Origin: CAYUFF01 sp964444075
Lineage (GTDB): Archaea > Aenigmatarchaeota > Aenigmatarchaeia > CG10238-14 > SCSR01
Direction: 5' to 3'
NCBI GenBank assembly: GCA_964444075.1
Contig: CAYUFF010000002.1
Location: 1 to 45,684, forward strand
DNA length: 45,684 bases
The translations under genes were made by a program, and so were the position numbers. A model generated the notes under the pieces. It did no database searches and had not been told where the DNA came from. It saw only the letters and a list, made by a program, of their open reading frames with translations. Shown here one piece after another: positions 31,877 to 39,961 of this stretch. Each line of letters opens with the position of its first letter. Position 1 is the stretch's first letter.

Positions 31877-32983
31877 GTGAGTAAGAAAATTATAGTAGTC
31901 CAGGATTTCCTGCTAACCAAGGGTGGTGTGGAAAGAGTTGCACTAACTTTGGCAGAGGCTTTTGAAGCCCCCATACTTACGGCTGCCTTCAACCCTTCAA
32001 CGACCTTCGAAGAATTCCAGAAACTTTCGATATTCTGCCTAAACGTCAAGATAAAGAAGTCTCCCTTTCTCCAATCGGAAGCCGCCTTGTTGTTTAGAAG
32101 GATGAACCTAGAGAATTTCGACGTAATAATCTCCTCCGGAAATTGGGCGAAACAAGTAAGCGTCAGGCCAAATAATCATCCACACATACATTACGAGCAT
32201 ACCCCACCGAGGGCATTGTATGACCTGAAAGATGAAGTTAAGAAGAGGCTGCCCTTTCCGACAAAACCCTTCTTCGAGTTCTGGTGCAGATTCATGGAAA
32301 AGCTTGATAGAGAGGCTACCGAAAAAGTAGATATTTTTCTCACAAACTCTCTGAATACGAAGAGAAGGGTGATAAAGTTTTACGGTAGGAGGGATACTAA
32401 AGTTCTCTACCCTCCAGTAGACATAGAAAAAATCGGGAAAGGTGTTAGGAAGTTTAAAGGGAAGTTTTTGGATGCGGGATATTTTCTTTCCGTACAAAGG
32501 ATAGAACCCGAGAAAAGGGTGGAAATGCAACTGGAAATATTCAGAAAGCTACCGAACGAAAGGTTGATAGTCGTCGGTGTTCCAGGGAGGAACATAACAC
32601 CGTACTTCTCTAGGATAAAGAAAATGTGTCCCAAAAACGTGGAGATTCGGAAAAACGTTTCCGAGGATGAGCTAATGCTGCTGTACGCAAACTGCAAAGC
32701 CGTAATACAAACCGCCATAGACGAGGATTTTGGGTTGGTTCCCGTGGAGGCGATGGCAGCAGGAAAACCTTGCTTGGCAGTCAACGAAGGTGGCTTCAAA
32801 GAAACAATCCTTCATGGAAGGACGGGTCTCCTCGTCAACCCTCCGTACGTGAAGAATTTCATCACTATTATAAGGAAGTTCGATGACTACCATTTTTCTC
32901 CCAAGGAATGTATGGAGAGAGCGAAGCTTTTCTCGAAAGAGCGATTCGTTAGGGAATTTAAGAAAATAGTAAGGAATTTGTAA
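31877..32983 (+). CDS. GT4-family glycosyltransferase 2
   Basis: Glycosyltransferase of 368 residues with a GTG start. It has DFLLTKGGVERVALTLAEAF near the N-terminus, FLSVQRIEPEKRVEMQLEIF (about 198-217) at the donor-domain entry and DFGLVPVEAMAAGKPCLAV (about 284-302) as the E-x7-E motif. It resembles mannosyltransferase-type GT4 enzymes, but the sugar cannot be read. It follows the first GT4 gene in one transcript, and the sulfotransferase gene converges on its end. Confidence 0.9.
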   Translation: MSKKIIVVQDFLLTKGGVERVALTLAEAFEAPILTAAFNPSTTFEEFQKLSIFCLNVKIKKSPFLQSEAALLFRRMNLENFDVIISSGNWAKQVSVRPNNHPHIHYEHTPPRALYDLKDEVKKRLPFPTKPFFEFWCRFMEKLDREATEKVDIFLTNSLNTKRRVIKFYGRRDTKVLYPPVDIEKIGKGVRKFKGKFLDAGYFLSVQRIEPEKRVEMQLEIFRKLPNERLIVVGVPGRNITPYFSRIKKMCPKNVEIRKNVSEDELMLLYANCKAVIQTAIDEDFGLVPVEAMAAGKPCLAVNEGGFKETILHGRTGLLVNPPYVKNFITIIRKFDDYHFSPKECMERAKLFSKERFVREFKKIVRNL

Positions 32984-32994
32984 CTCACGTCAAG

Positions 32995-33882
32995 CTAGAG
33001 AACGTACCCCAACTCTTCCAACATTCGCTTAACTTCTCCCTTACACCTTTTCCTTATCTTTTCTCTCAATCTCTTCGGGCAGGAAAACGCTTTACTAGGG
33101 TCCAAGAGTGTCGCGAGTTTTTCGTCAACCCTTAACCTGAAGGTTCTCGCGAGTTTTTTGAGAACGGTCGGATTACGCACGAGTTCCTCAAACTTAACGA
33201 GCATCCCTCTTTTTCCTCGCTCGATTTGTTCGTAGGCTAAGTAGTTGAAGTTTGTGTAAACCCTCAGGAAATCTTCTATGTAGTCTTTGGAACCATTCAA
33301 CCACCCCCTTCTTTTTGCCACCCCCCTCAAGTATCTGAGTTCGAAAACCCCCGATTTTCCGTAGTGCGACCATACGATCGCGAGCAAGTTCGGAGAAACC
33401 TTGAGCAAGGATTCCTGCAGCATCCTCTTTACTGATATCCACGAGCCGAGGTGGCTGTAGAAGACTTCCGCAGGGTCCCTCACTATGTGAACGTATCTTA
33501 TCTTGAAGGTTTTGGAAACTTCGTGAAGCACAGGATGGAGCTGGTTAGACTGGATTATCACCTTTTTCTTCGAGGAATGAAATGGCAGGATGGTTTGCAC
33601 GGCTTCTTTAACTTTTTCTTCCGTGTACACGGACCTTGGCTTGGCGACCCTCAAGTACTCTTCGAGGACTCCCTTCTCTACCATAAAATAAGGCCTGTAG
33701 ATCGGAATTTTGTGGAGCGGATGTATGGTGTCGATTCTCACTTGACCTCTAGAAAGAGCCTCGTACACGGAAGGAGCATGAGGCTCGTAGATTATCGGAA
33801 TCTCTGGGTTGCTTTCCTGCAAGATATGGTAGATTATAGTCGTTCCTGTCCTGTAGTATCCGTTGATTATACCAGCTATCAT
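32995..33882 (-). CDS. Sulfotransferase-family protein
   Basis: Protein of 295 residues with the PAPS-binding P-loop-like start GIINGYYRTGTTIIYHILQE (about 4-23) and the 3'-phosphate-binding segment YVHIVRDPAEVFYSHLGS (about 131-148), the two conserved sulfotransferase blocks. It would sulfate a glycan or other surface molecule; its position within the glycan genes supports this. Convergent with the second GT4 gene. Confidence 0.82.
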   Translation of the reverse strand: MIAGIINGYYRTGTTIIYHILQESNPEIPIIYEPHAPSVYEALSRGQVRIDTIHPLHKIPIYRPYFMVEKGVLEEYLRVAKPRSVYTEEKVKEAVQTILPFHSSKKKVIIQSNQLHPVLHEVSKTFKIRYVHIVRDPAEVFYSHLGSWISVKRMLQESLLKVSPNLLAIVWSHYGKSGVFELRYLRGVAKRRGWLNGSKDYIEDFLRVYTNFNYLAYEQIERGKRGMLVKFEELVRNPTVLKKLARTFRLRVDEKLATLLDPSKAFSCPKRLREKIRKRCKGEVKRMLEELGYVL

Positions 33883-33901
33883 CTTGATAATCTTTGGTGT
33901 T

Positions 33902-34387
33902 TCAGTCTATTTTAAGCTTTGGAAAAGTTCCCCCACTCTTGTGGAGCAACGGCTTGAACCTTTCCTTCCTTACCACTTCTCTAACCACCCTTCCCACGAC
34001 CAGCCAGTGGTCCCCGAATTCTTTCATCTCCTCTACCACGCACTCGAAGCTTATCGGAGAATTTTTTATCAGCGGTGCTCTTATCTTCACAGAGCTTTCC
34101 TTTTCTAGGTTAGCTAGCTCGAATTTATCTACCTCTCTACCAGAGTAGCTCCCGCAGAGCTTTGCCATCTCTAGCATTTCCTCGCTGCAAACGTTCACGC
34201 CGAATTCCTTGACTTCCGAAATGTTCTTGAAGGTATACCTGCTAGGTGCTATTGCCACCGCAACGTACTTTGGGGAGAAGCTTACTGGCATCACGAAGCT
34301 CGCGGTCATCACGTTGGACTTTCCATCCTTGTCGACGGTGGTTATCAAAACTACCGGTCTTGGAAAAAGCTGTTCCGAGATTCTCAT
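33902..34387 (-). CDS. Flavin reductase-like FMN-binding protein
   Basis: Protein of about 161 residues with the split-barrel flavin-binding fold: RPVVLITTVDKDGKSNVMTAS (about 10-30 in parts), FSPKYVAVAIAPSRYTFKNI (about 36-55) and FGVNVCSEEM. I start it at the ATG at 34387 (MRISEQLFPRPVV), which matches family N-termini; the frame stays open upstream to 34651, but that part is Phe/Leu-rich and unlike the family. Probably supplies reduced flavin or binds FMN in redox chemistry. Confidence 0.85.
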   Translation of the reverse strand: MRISEQLFPRPVVLITTVDKDGKSNVMTASFVMPVSFSPKYVAVAIAPSRYTFKNISEVKEFGVNVCSEEMLEMAKLCGSYSGREVDKFELANLEKESSVKIRAPLIKNSPISFECVVEEMKEFGDHWLVVGRVVREVVRKERFKPLLHKSGGTFPKLKID

Positions 34388-34718
34388 GAAAAGATTTAGG
34401 AAAAAACAAAAAGAAAAAAATAAAGCAGATAAGTTTTGTTGGCTATCCTCTGGTAGAATGGCATGATAGTTGGCAATATCTCCATTGTAAGCTGCATGGT
34501 AGTTATTGTCACTTCTCCGAAAGATAATCACGAAAAAGATGAACTTTGTCAACAGGAAAAGAAAGCTTTCGCAAAATCTTTCTCGAAGAAGATTTCGGAG
34601 ATTTTCCGAAAAAACCCAAGAGGGTAAACCACACGTAGCAAAATCCGTCAAACCTCAAGAATCTTACTCCTCCCGCTAATGTAAGCTTAAAGTACTTTGG
34701 TAAGAAAATTTGGAGTAT
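34388..34718. other. Non-coding or decayed stretch, 331 bases
   Basis: No gene recognised. The sequence is AT-rich, with an A-run near 34396-34423 that could be the flavin-reductase promoter region on the minus strand. Around 34459-34515 there is a short imperfect direct repeat built on GCATG(A/G)TAGTT. It forms the left border of the decayed toxin-antitoxin island. Confidence 0.5.
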
Positions 34719-34957
34719 ATGAAGGTTTAAACTCGTTGTGTCTTCCAAAGGACAAACGGTAATTCCGAAAAAGGTTAGGGAAAGATTCGGGATTGAGCTG
34801 GAAGGATCCTTTCGAAGAACTTCTGGAGATTTCGAGAAAAATGAAATTATCGGAAAAGGAAATTGAACAAATGATAAAAGAGAGTAAGAAAGCTATCATA
34901 AACTCTCTGGTGCTGGCTGAAATAAAGTACCGAGTGGAGAGAAAGTTTGGCAAGTAA
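34719..34957 (+). pseudogene. Broken AbrB/VapB-type antitoxin gene
   Basis: The three forward frames together encode an AbrB-type protein. It starts ATG AAG GTT (34719), then from 34735 another frame gives VVSSKGQTVIPKKVRERFGI, the SpoVT/AbrB swapped-hairpin DNA-binding motif. From 34805 the third frame gives DPFEELLEISRKMKLSEKEI and a C-terminus ending VERKFGK at a TAA (34955-34957). Two +1 shifts and a missing linker separate the parts, so it cannot make the usual protein. It was probably the antitoxin of a lost VapBC pair. Confidence 0.7.
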
Positions 34958-35054
34958 AGCTGCTTGGTTTTTAGAAATTGAGGAATGGGTTGGACTATGG
35001 AAGAGTAGAAGTAGAAGGGGAAGGTTTTTATTTGTGGTTTTGCTATAGGTATTT

Positions 35055-35288
35055 ATGGCAGAAATAAAGGTTAAGGTTCCGGAGGATTTTGAAGAATTTT
35101 TCAAAGTTGACCCTTTGCTGTTGCAGATCGCATTCCAAAGATTTGTTGAAGAAAAGGTTGAGGAATTTAAAGAGTTGGAAAAAATTACAGCAAAGTCGAA
35201 GCTAACCGAGGAAGAAGCGTTGGAGCTTGGCAGGCTTGTCAATAAATCTTTGGCGAAAAGGTACGAGAAGTTTCTCCAGAAGGAGTGA
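35055..35288 (+). CDS. Antitoxin-like protein of PIN toxin pair
   Basis: Charged helical protein of 77 residues (VPEDFEEFFKVDPLLLQIAF near the start, then an acidic/basic helix ending in SLAKRYEKFLQKE). It lies six bases before a PIN-domain gene, the standard antitoxin-toxin order. It lacks an AbrB or ribbon-helix-helix motif that I can recognise, so the antitoxin role rests on position. An AT-rich TATA-like stretch (TTTTTATTTG) lies about 30 bases upstream. Confidence 0.7.
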   Translation: MAEIKVKVPEDFEEFFKVDPLLLQIAFQRFVEEKVEEFKELEKITAKSKLTEEEALELGRLVNKSLAKRYEKFLQKE

Positions 35289-35294
35289 ATCGGG

Positions 35295-35738
35295 ATGTTT
35301 CTCGTTATCGATGCTAACGTCGTGTTTTCGGCATTGATAAGGGAAGGTGCTACTTTAAGGTTGTTTGAGTTTAACAGCGTCTTCAAAATTTTTGAGTTGG
35401 TCGCTCCTGAGTTTATTTGGGATGAAATCGAAAGACATAAGGAGGAAATCGTTGGGAAATCTAAGCTGTCTGAAAGAGAGTTGGAAAGGGTTCTGGAGTT
35501 TATAAGGTCTGAGGTAAGGATTGTGCCCGAGGAATATTTTTCTGAATTTTTGAAAGAAGCCAAAGAAATTTCTCCGGAAGAGGATTTTCCGTACGTTGCT
35601 CTAGCTTTGAAGTTGAAAAGCTTAGGGTTGGGAGCCAAGATTTGGTCCAACGATAAGGAGCTCAAGAAGGCTTTGGAAGGCAGGATAGAAGTGTTGTCGA
35701 CCAAGGAGATAGTCGAAAGGTTGAGAATTAAGCTGTAA
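35295..35738 (+). CDS. PIN-domain ribonuclease toxin (VapC-like)
   Basis: Protein of 147 residues with the PIN nuclease layout: VIDANVVFSALI at the N-terminus (Asp6 of the metal site), a helical Glu region (FIWDEIERHKEEI), EEDFPYVALALKLK (about 95-108) with the third acidic position and IWSNDKELKKAL near the C-terminus with the fourth. It probably cleaves a structured RNA such as a tRNA and is neutralised by the small protein encoded just upstream. Confidence 0.85.
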   Translation: MFLVIDANVVFSALIREGATLRLFEFNSVFKIFELVAPEFIWDEIERHKEEIVGKSKLSERELERVLEFIRSEVRIVPEEYFSEFLKEAKEISPEEDFPYVALALKLKSLGLGAKIWSNDKELKKALEGRIEVLSTKEIVERLRIKL

Positions 35739-35889
35739 AGGTGAGGGTTATTAACGGTTTTCATCGATTTTCCGTTCGTTACCTCGGGCCAAGGAAGTAA
35801 AGGAGCTTACGTTGGAAGGTAAAGAGTAATGAAGGTGTAGCAAGAAGGCGTGGGTTGTGATGAACGGATGGAAAATTCAGTGAAGAGCA
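35739..35889. other. Decayed stretch after the toxin gene
   Basis: No intact gene. Several short frames start and stop. The sequence GTGATGA at 35857-35863 with CTGA 35 bases later looks like C/D box spacing, but the bases overlap the antitoxin remnant that follows, and I do not call an sRNA. Confidence 0.4.
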
Positions 35890-36049
35890 GGTGAAAGGCT
35901 GATAATTAAGAAGATGGGGTAGAAAAATCCTTCTGCTTTCGAAGCCCAAGGATTCGATAAAACTTCTAGAAGAAATTTCCAGACGAATACGACCGAAGAT
36001 GGAAGCGACGGAGATAAAAAAAGAAATAAAAAGATTTAGGAGAGATTAA
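35890..36049 (+). pseudogene. Remnant of a second AbrB/VapB-type antitoxin gene
   Basis: From 35890 one frame reads GERLIIKKMG and stops. A shifted frame then reads KILLLSKPKDSIKLLEEISR and on to EIKRFRRD with a TAA at 36047-36049. The order (G-E-R-L-I-I-K, a strand, then a Ser-Lys-Pro linker and a charged C-terminal helix) is the C-terminal half of archaeal AbrB-type antitoxins. The N-terminal half is not recognisable. It flanks the intact toxin-antitoxin pair on the right. Confidence 0.6.
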
Positions 36050-36146
36050 ACGGCCCACTCGAATTTTAAATTTGAATAAGCTTTAGCAAAAGCTCGTTTA
36101 CCTCTTCGACCACAGCTTTGCAAGTTCTCTTTTGAACTTTTCCTCT

Positions 36147-36362
36147 TCAATTCTTCTTCTCCTCCTTTTCTATTTCTTTTATCCAACCTTTTTTCTTCAG
36201 GGAGAATATTAGCGGGTATACCTTGGTTTTCTCCATGGATGCTAACCTGCTCGCTTCCTTCACGGAAAAGATTTTCACGTTCTTCGAAAGGAGGGAAGAG
36301 AGCAGGAACGCTTCCTTTTTACCGAGAGTTTTATAATTTGGTGTAAAGTTTTTAAACTTCAT
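36147..36362 (-). CDS. Short AbiEi-like winged-helix protein, possibly truncated
   Basis: Protein of about 71 residues (MKFKNFTPNYKTLGKKEAFL at its start) containing a winged-helix DNA-binding domain with SVKEASRLASMEKTKVYPLI and LKKKGWIKEIEK. This resembles the N-terminal domain of AbiEi-type antitoxins and related archaeal regulators, which are normally 200 residues or longer. The reading frame ends at a TGA. The same frame past the stop reads coding-like (VVEEVNELLLKLIQI), so it may be a truncated gene. I start at 36362 because TATA-like CTATAAGTATAAAT lies about 25 bases upstream. Confidence 0.55.
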   Translation of the reverse strand: MKFKNFTPNYKTLGKKEAFLLSSLLSKNVKIFSVKEASRLASMEKTKVYPLIFSLKKKGWIKEIEKEEKKN

Positions 36363-36422
36363 ATAAAATTGTTGCATCAATTTATACTTATAGCTTTTAG
36401 CTTTTTTTGGGAGTTGAGTAGC

Positions 36423-37046
36423 TCATCCCCAGTATTTTCTCAGCTCCTCCTTCGAGTGTGCATCCAACCCTAGTAACAAGGGTATATCCTTTCTAATACA
36501 CCTCCCTATGAAGTATGCTGACGGCACTTCGTGCCTTAAGTTTATCTCGACCACAATATCCTTTCCTTCGAGCATCGAAACCAACCTTTCGATTTCTTCC
36601 TTCTTCAGCTTAATGTTGCTTCTTTTCAATGCAAGCGTAGGATGCCCCCAGACGTCAAAATCGTTATCTAGCAGTTTTTTCACTTTGTCAAAATACTCCT
36701 TCTCGCTTTTCACCTTATCGTGAATCACTCCGAAGATTACCTCAGCTTTTTTCAAAACTTTTTTGCTAGCGTTCAAGCTACCGTCGTTGAGTACCTTAGC
36801 CTCTATGCCAGCGATTGCTTCAATCCCAAGCTTCTTACCGCATTCCTTGACTTCTCGGAAATACTCCTCGAAGTTATATGTCAACTCCTTCCTAACGTGC
36901 TCCGTGAACGCTATGAAGCTTGTTCCCAACGCTTTCGCCTCTTCGCACATCTCTTCTACGGTATTCTTCCCGTCGGTATAGCTCGTGTGCACGTGCCAGA
37001 TTCCGCTGAAGAAATGCTTCCTGTATTTTTTCCACTTCTTAACCAT
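36423..37046 (-). CDS. PHP-domain phosphoesterase
   Basis: Protein of about 207 residues with the PHP metal-binding fold: GIWHVHTSYTDGKNTVEEM (about residues 15-33), FIAFTEHVRKE (about 44-54), an internal AGIEAKVLNDGS segment and a C-terminal LGLDAHS motif. Family members hydrolyse phosphate esters or act as histidinol phosphatase-like enzymes; the substrate is not readable. It lies close behind the GlcNAc-phosphotransferase gene on the same strand. A GTG at 37055 is an alternative start. Confidence 0.85.
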   Translation of the reverse strand: MVKKWKKYRKHFFSGIWHVHTSYTDGKNTVEEMCEEAKALGTSFIAFTEHVRKELTYNFEEYFREVKECGKKLGIEAIAGIEAKVLNDGSLNASKKVLKKAEVIFGVIHDKVKSEKEYFDKVKKLLDNDFDVWGHPTLALKRSNIKLKKEEIERLVSMLEGKDIVVEINLRHEVPSAYFIGRCIRKDIPLLLGLDAHSKEELRKYWG

Positions 37047-37055
37047 CGATGTCAC

Positions 37056-38012
37056 CTAGAAGAACTTTAAACCGAGGAAGCAAAAGATGGCGGTAAGCAA
37101 GTACATGAGCAGTACACATTGCCACTCTTTCATCCTGAAGTAGTAGGCAGGTATCCATTTCAGCGTGAGGTTGTTCGGAACCCAGAGCGTGCCATCCCTC
37201 CTTATCCTTCCGAACTTGACGAGAGGATAACCCCTAACCCTCCAGTAGATGTAGAGGAGGAAGTTCACGATGTGCGGAACTAAAATGATGACCCCGAAAA
37301 ACTCTATATTATAGAGGATTAGCAAACCTCCTATCGAAGAGCCTAGGATGAAGCTTCCTACGTTGCCCTCGAAAAAACGTGAGGGATACCTGTTGAAAAG
37401 AAAAAAAGCGAGCAACGAACTGAAGACGGGAACGGAATAGTAGAGCATGGTAGGATCGTGGTAGAGCATCAAGACCTTTGCCATTATCGCGAGCAACAGT
37501 ATCAAGGACAACCCCGTGCAAAGCCCGTTGAAGCCGGAATGCATGTTCACCAGGTTCGCGACGACCATCAGGTAGAGCGGTGCTACCAAGTAGGTGAAAA
37601 TCGGGCCTAGCTCGACCTCTGTAAAGTAGAGCGATAAGCTCGTATCGACGTTCAACAGGGCTATAGGTAGCGAGAGGAAGAATGGCACGATTACCTTCAC
37701 TATCCTACCTACGTCTACCAAGTCGTCGAGCAGTGCGAAGAAACCGTAGCTGAAAACCACGAAGTAGAAGATTAACATGCTTTCGATTATGCCAGCCTTT
37801 CCTACTAACAGCTCCGTCGCTATCAGGCTGGCGATGATCCCGAAGTAAATCGCAACACCCCCCAACGTCGGTACTTCGGGTCTCCCTTTCTTGTACATGT
37901 CCTTAGCTACCAACCCTCTCCGAGGAAATTTTCTCATGAGATATTTTGAGGTGAAGAAAGTCGTTAGGAACCCCGAAAGGAAAATGAGCAGCATGGAAAA
38001 CTCTGGACGCAT
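37056..38012 (-). CDS. Polyprenyl-phosphate GlcNAc-1-phosphate transferase-like membrane protein
   Basis: Polytopic membrane enzyme of 318 residues of the MraY/WecA/Alg7 superfamily. Diagnostic parts are PTLGGVAIYFG (about 47-57), FALLDDLVDVGRIV (about 92-105) with paired Asp, NLVNMHSGFNGLCTGL (about 155-170) and FEGNVGSFILGSSIGG (about 214-229). It would transfer GlcNAc-1-P (or a similar sugar phosphate) from UDP-sugar to a dolichyl-type lipid, the first step of N-glycan or surface-polymer assembly. It is divergent from the sugar dehydrogenase gene. Confidence 0.92.
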   Translation of the reverse strand: MRPEFSMLLIFLSGFLTTFFTSKYLMRKFPRRGLVAKDMYKKGRPEVPTLGGVAIYFGIIASLIATELLVGKAGIIESMLIFYFVVFSYGFFALLDDLVDVGRIVKVIVPFFLSLPIALLNVDTSLSLYFTEVELGPIFTYLVAPLYLMVVANLVNMHSGFNGLCTGLSLILLLAIMAKVLMLYHDPTMLYYSVPVFSSLLAFFLFNRYPSRFFEGNVGSFILGSSIGGLLILYNIEFFGVIILVPHIVNFLLYIYWRVRGYPLVKFGRIRRDGTLWVPNNLTLKWIPAYYFRMKEWQCVLLMYLLTAIFCFLGLKFF

Positions 38013-38062
38013 AAAATATTAAACACCTTTCGCAGTAGTTAAATTAACGCGGAGGTTGAAGC

Positions 38063-39310
38063 ATGAGGAAAAACGCGTGGGTAAGCGTTTACGGTTTCGG
38101 GAAAGTAGGCTCCGCGATAGGAGCGTGGCTCCTGAAGAAGGGTTTCAGGGTCATAGGCGTGGATGTTAACGAGGAATGGGTGGAGGCGTTGAACTCTGGC
38201 GATTTTTCTGTGGATGAGCCTGGGGTAACGTCTTTGTTGAAAAGAGGGTTGAAGGAAGGCAGATTTTACGCCACGACCGACGGCGTAGAAGCTTCGCGGA
38301 AGTCGAGGGTGAAGATAACAATAGTGCCCGTGGACGTCGATTCCAAAGGCGAACCAGATTTTTCCGCCTTGGCTGACGCTTGCATCAAGATAGCCTGCGG
38401 CTTGAAGAAGGGCGACTTGGTGGTAACCGAAACGACTCTTCCTCCAGGAACGACGAAGAACTTCGTAGCCCCGCTCATCGAGGCGGAGAGTAAGCTCAAA
38501 GTGGGGAAAGATTTTTTCCTTGCACACGCTCCTGAAAGAGTGTACGTAGGAAGAATCTTGAAGGATTTTAAGAGGTACAAGAAAATAGTCGGCGGTGTCG
38601 ACGAGGTTTCTGGAAGAGTCGCGAAAAGGTTTTACGAGAAGCTTTTCCCAAAGGGGGTCATCCTGATGGACGATTCTACCGCAGCGGAAGCGGCGAAGGT
38701 TTTCGGGATTACTTACAGGTACGTTAACATAGCCCTCGCGAACGAGCTCAAGATGTTTTGCGACAAGCTCGGAATAGACTTCTGGAAAGTGAGGGAGGCT
38801 ACCAACGCAATAAAGTTTTTCAACTTACATTCACCGGGGATTCCCGGAGGTCACTGCGTACCAGTTTATCCCCATTTCCTCCTTTTCGTCGATAAGCGAC
38901 TTAGGCTCGTGAAAGCTTCTGTAGAAATAAACCGGGAGGTAATGCCCAAAATGGTAGTGAGAGCTCTGGAAAAACTCTTGGAAAGAGAAGGGAAGCGGCT
39001 CAAGGGCTCTAAGGTCCTCATTCTCGGCAGGAGCTATAGGGCGGGCGTGAAGGAAGACAGACACGCAGCGGGAATCATGCTCGCAAAACTTTTGAAGAAA
39101 AGGGGAATGAACGTCTACGTTTACGATCCCCTCTATTCCAGGGAAGAGATGGAAAAGGTCGGCTTCGACGGTCTCGATAAGACCGACGAAAAGATTCTAG
39201 AGGAGTTCGACGCGGTCATCGTAGCCAACGATGCCGCGCGTGAGTACAAGAAACTCCTTAAGAAGTACTCTGGCCCCGTGTTGGACCCGTTCGGCGTGTT
39301 GAGACGCTAA
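38063..39310 (+). CDS. UDP-sugar 6-dehydrogenase (WbpA/WecC family)
   Basis: NAD-dependent UDP-sugar dehydrogenase of 415 residues. Rossmann motif VYGFGKVGSAIGAWLLKKGF (about 9-28), TETTLPPGTTKN (about 122-133), APERVYVGRI (about 156-165), the catalytic Cys in SPGIPGGHCVPVYP (about 254-267) and the C-terminal LGRSYRAGVKEDRHA block are all present. Together with the neighbours it probably converts UDP-GlcNAc to UDP-GlcNAcA. Its stop overlaps that of the convergent acetyltransferase gene by four bases. Confidence 0.92.
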   Translation: MRKNAWVSVYGFGKVGSAIGAWLLKKGFRVIGVDVNEEWVEALNSGDFSVDEPGVTSLLKRGLKEGRFYATTDGVEASRKSRVKITIVPVDVDSKGEPDFSALADACIKIACGLKKGDLVVTETTLPPGTTKNFVAPLIEAESKLKVGKDFFLAHAPERVYVGRILKDFKRYKKIVGGVDEVSGRVAKRFYEKLFPKGVILMDDSTAAEAAKVFGITYRYVNIALANELKMFCDKLGIDFWKVREATNAIKFFNLHSPGIPGGHCVPVYPHFLLFVDKRLRLVKASVEINREVMPKMVVRALEKLLEREGKRLKGSKVLILGRSYRAGVKEDRHAAGIMLAKLLKKRGMNVYVYDPLYSREEMEKVGFDGLDKTDEKILEEFDAVIVANDAAREYKKLLKKYSGPVLDPFGVLRR

Positions 39311-39903
39311 CTTTTCTTCTCGACTTCCAGCCAGACCTCTTTCTTAACCTTTATCTTCCTCCCGCAGGAGTTACATCTTAGGGTTACGTATTTCCTGCCT
39401 TCCCTTTCGAATTCAACCCTCTTCCCGCACACGCACACAAAACCAACGAGCCTCGCCGGGTTACCGAGTACAAGTGCGTAGTCAGGAACGTCCTTAGTAA
39501 CCACAGAACCGGCCCCGACCATCGCATACTTTCCTATCGTTATTCCGCAGAGTATGGTTGAGTTCGCTCCTATGCTCGCACCTTTCTTAACTAAGGTGCT
39601 CATCCTCTCCCACTTTTTGTTGAAACTCCTTGGATAAAGGTCGTTGGTAAAAGTCGTGTGCGGCCCTACGAATACGTCATCCTCGATCGTGACGCCTTCG
39701 TAAACCGAAACCCTGTTTTGCAACTTCACCCCGTTCCCTATCCTCACGTTCTTGTCGACGTAGACGCACTTCCCTAAGACGCAATTCCTCCCTATCCTCG
39801 CACCTTCTCTGACGTGAGCGTGATGCCAAACCTTAGTTCCGGCGCCTATCTTGACGTCGGGCTCGACGATCGCCGTAGGATGGACGAAAGGGTTTCTACC
39901 CAT
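39307..39903 (-). CDS. Left-handed beta-helix N-acetyltransferase with zinc-ribbon tail (WbpD-like)
   Basis: Protein of about 198 residues with hexapeptide-repeat acyltransferase sequence (NPFVHPTAIVEPDVKIGAGT, then IGRNCVLGKCVYVDKNVRIG, TIEDDVFVGPHTTFTND), like the enzyme that N-acetylates UDP-3-amino-GlcNAcA. The C-terminus adds CVCGKRVEF and LRCNSCGRKI, a probable zinc ribbon not usual for bacterial WbpD. I start at the ATG at 39903. It is divergent from the dehydrogenase at 39962, with 58 bases between starts. Confidence 0.88.
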   Translation of the reverse strand: MGRNPFVHPTAIVEPDVKIGAGTKVWHHAHVREGARIGRNCVLGKCVYVDKNVRIGNGVKLQNRVSVYEGVTIEDDVFVGPHTTFTNDLYPRSFNKKWERMSTLVKKGASIGANSTILCGITIGKYAMVGAGSVVTKDVPDYALVLGNPARLVGFVCVCGKRVEFEREGRKYVTLRCNSCGRKIKVKKEVWLEVEKKS

Positions 39904-39961
39904 ACTTAAAGATACCGCAAGCTTTCCGAAAAGTTTTAAAGGTCCTCTCAAACATATTCTC

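Noticed and set aside
34388..34651. N-terminal extension of the flavin reductase-like gene
   Set aside because: The extension is Phe/Leu-rich with no family similarity; the conserved part begins at 34387.
34847..35764. Minus-strand open frame of about 305 residues antisense to the toxin-antitoxin pair
   Set aside because: It is Ser/Leu/Asn-rich without motifs and mirrors the Glu/Lys-rich genes on the plus strand; the PIN toxin and its partner are far better supported.
35857..35903. C/D box-like sRNA: GTGATGA, a GTGAAGA box and CTGA with two 12-base spacers
   Set aside because: The internal D' box is not CTGA, there is no good terminal stem, and the same bases fit the antitoxin remnant GERLIIKK. 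I judged the match to be chance.
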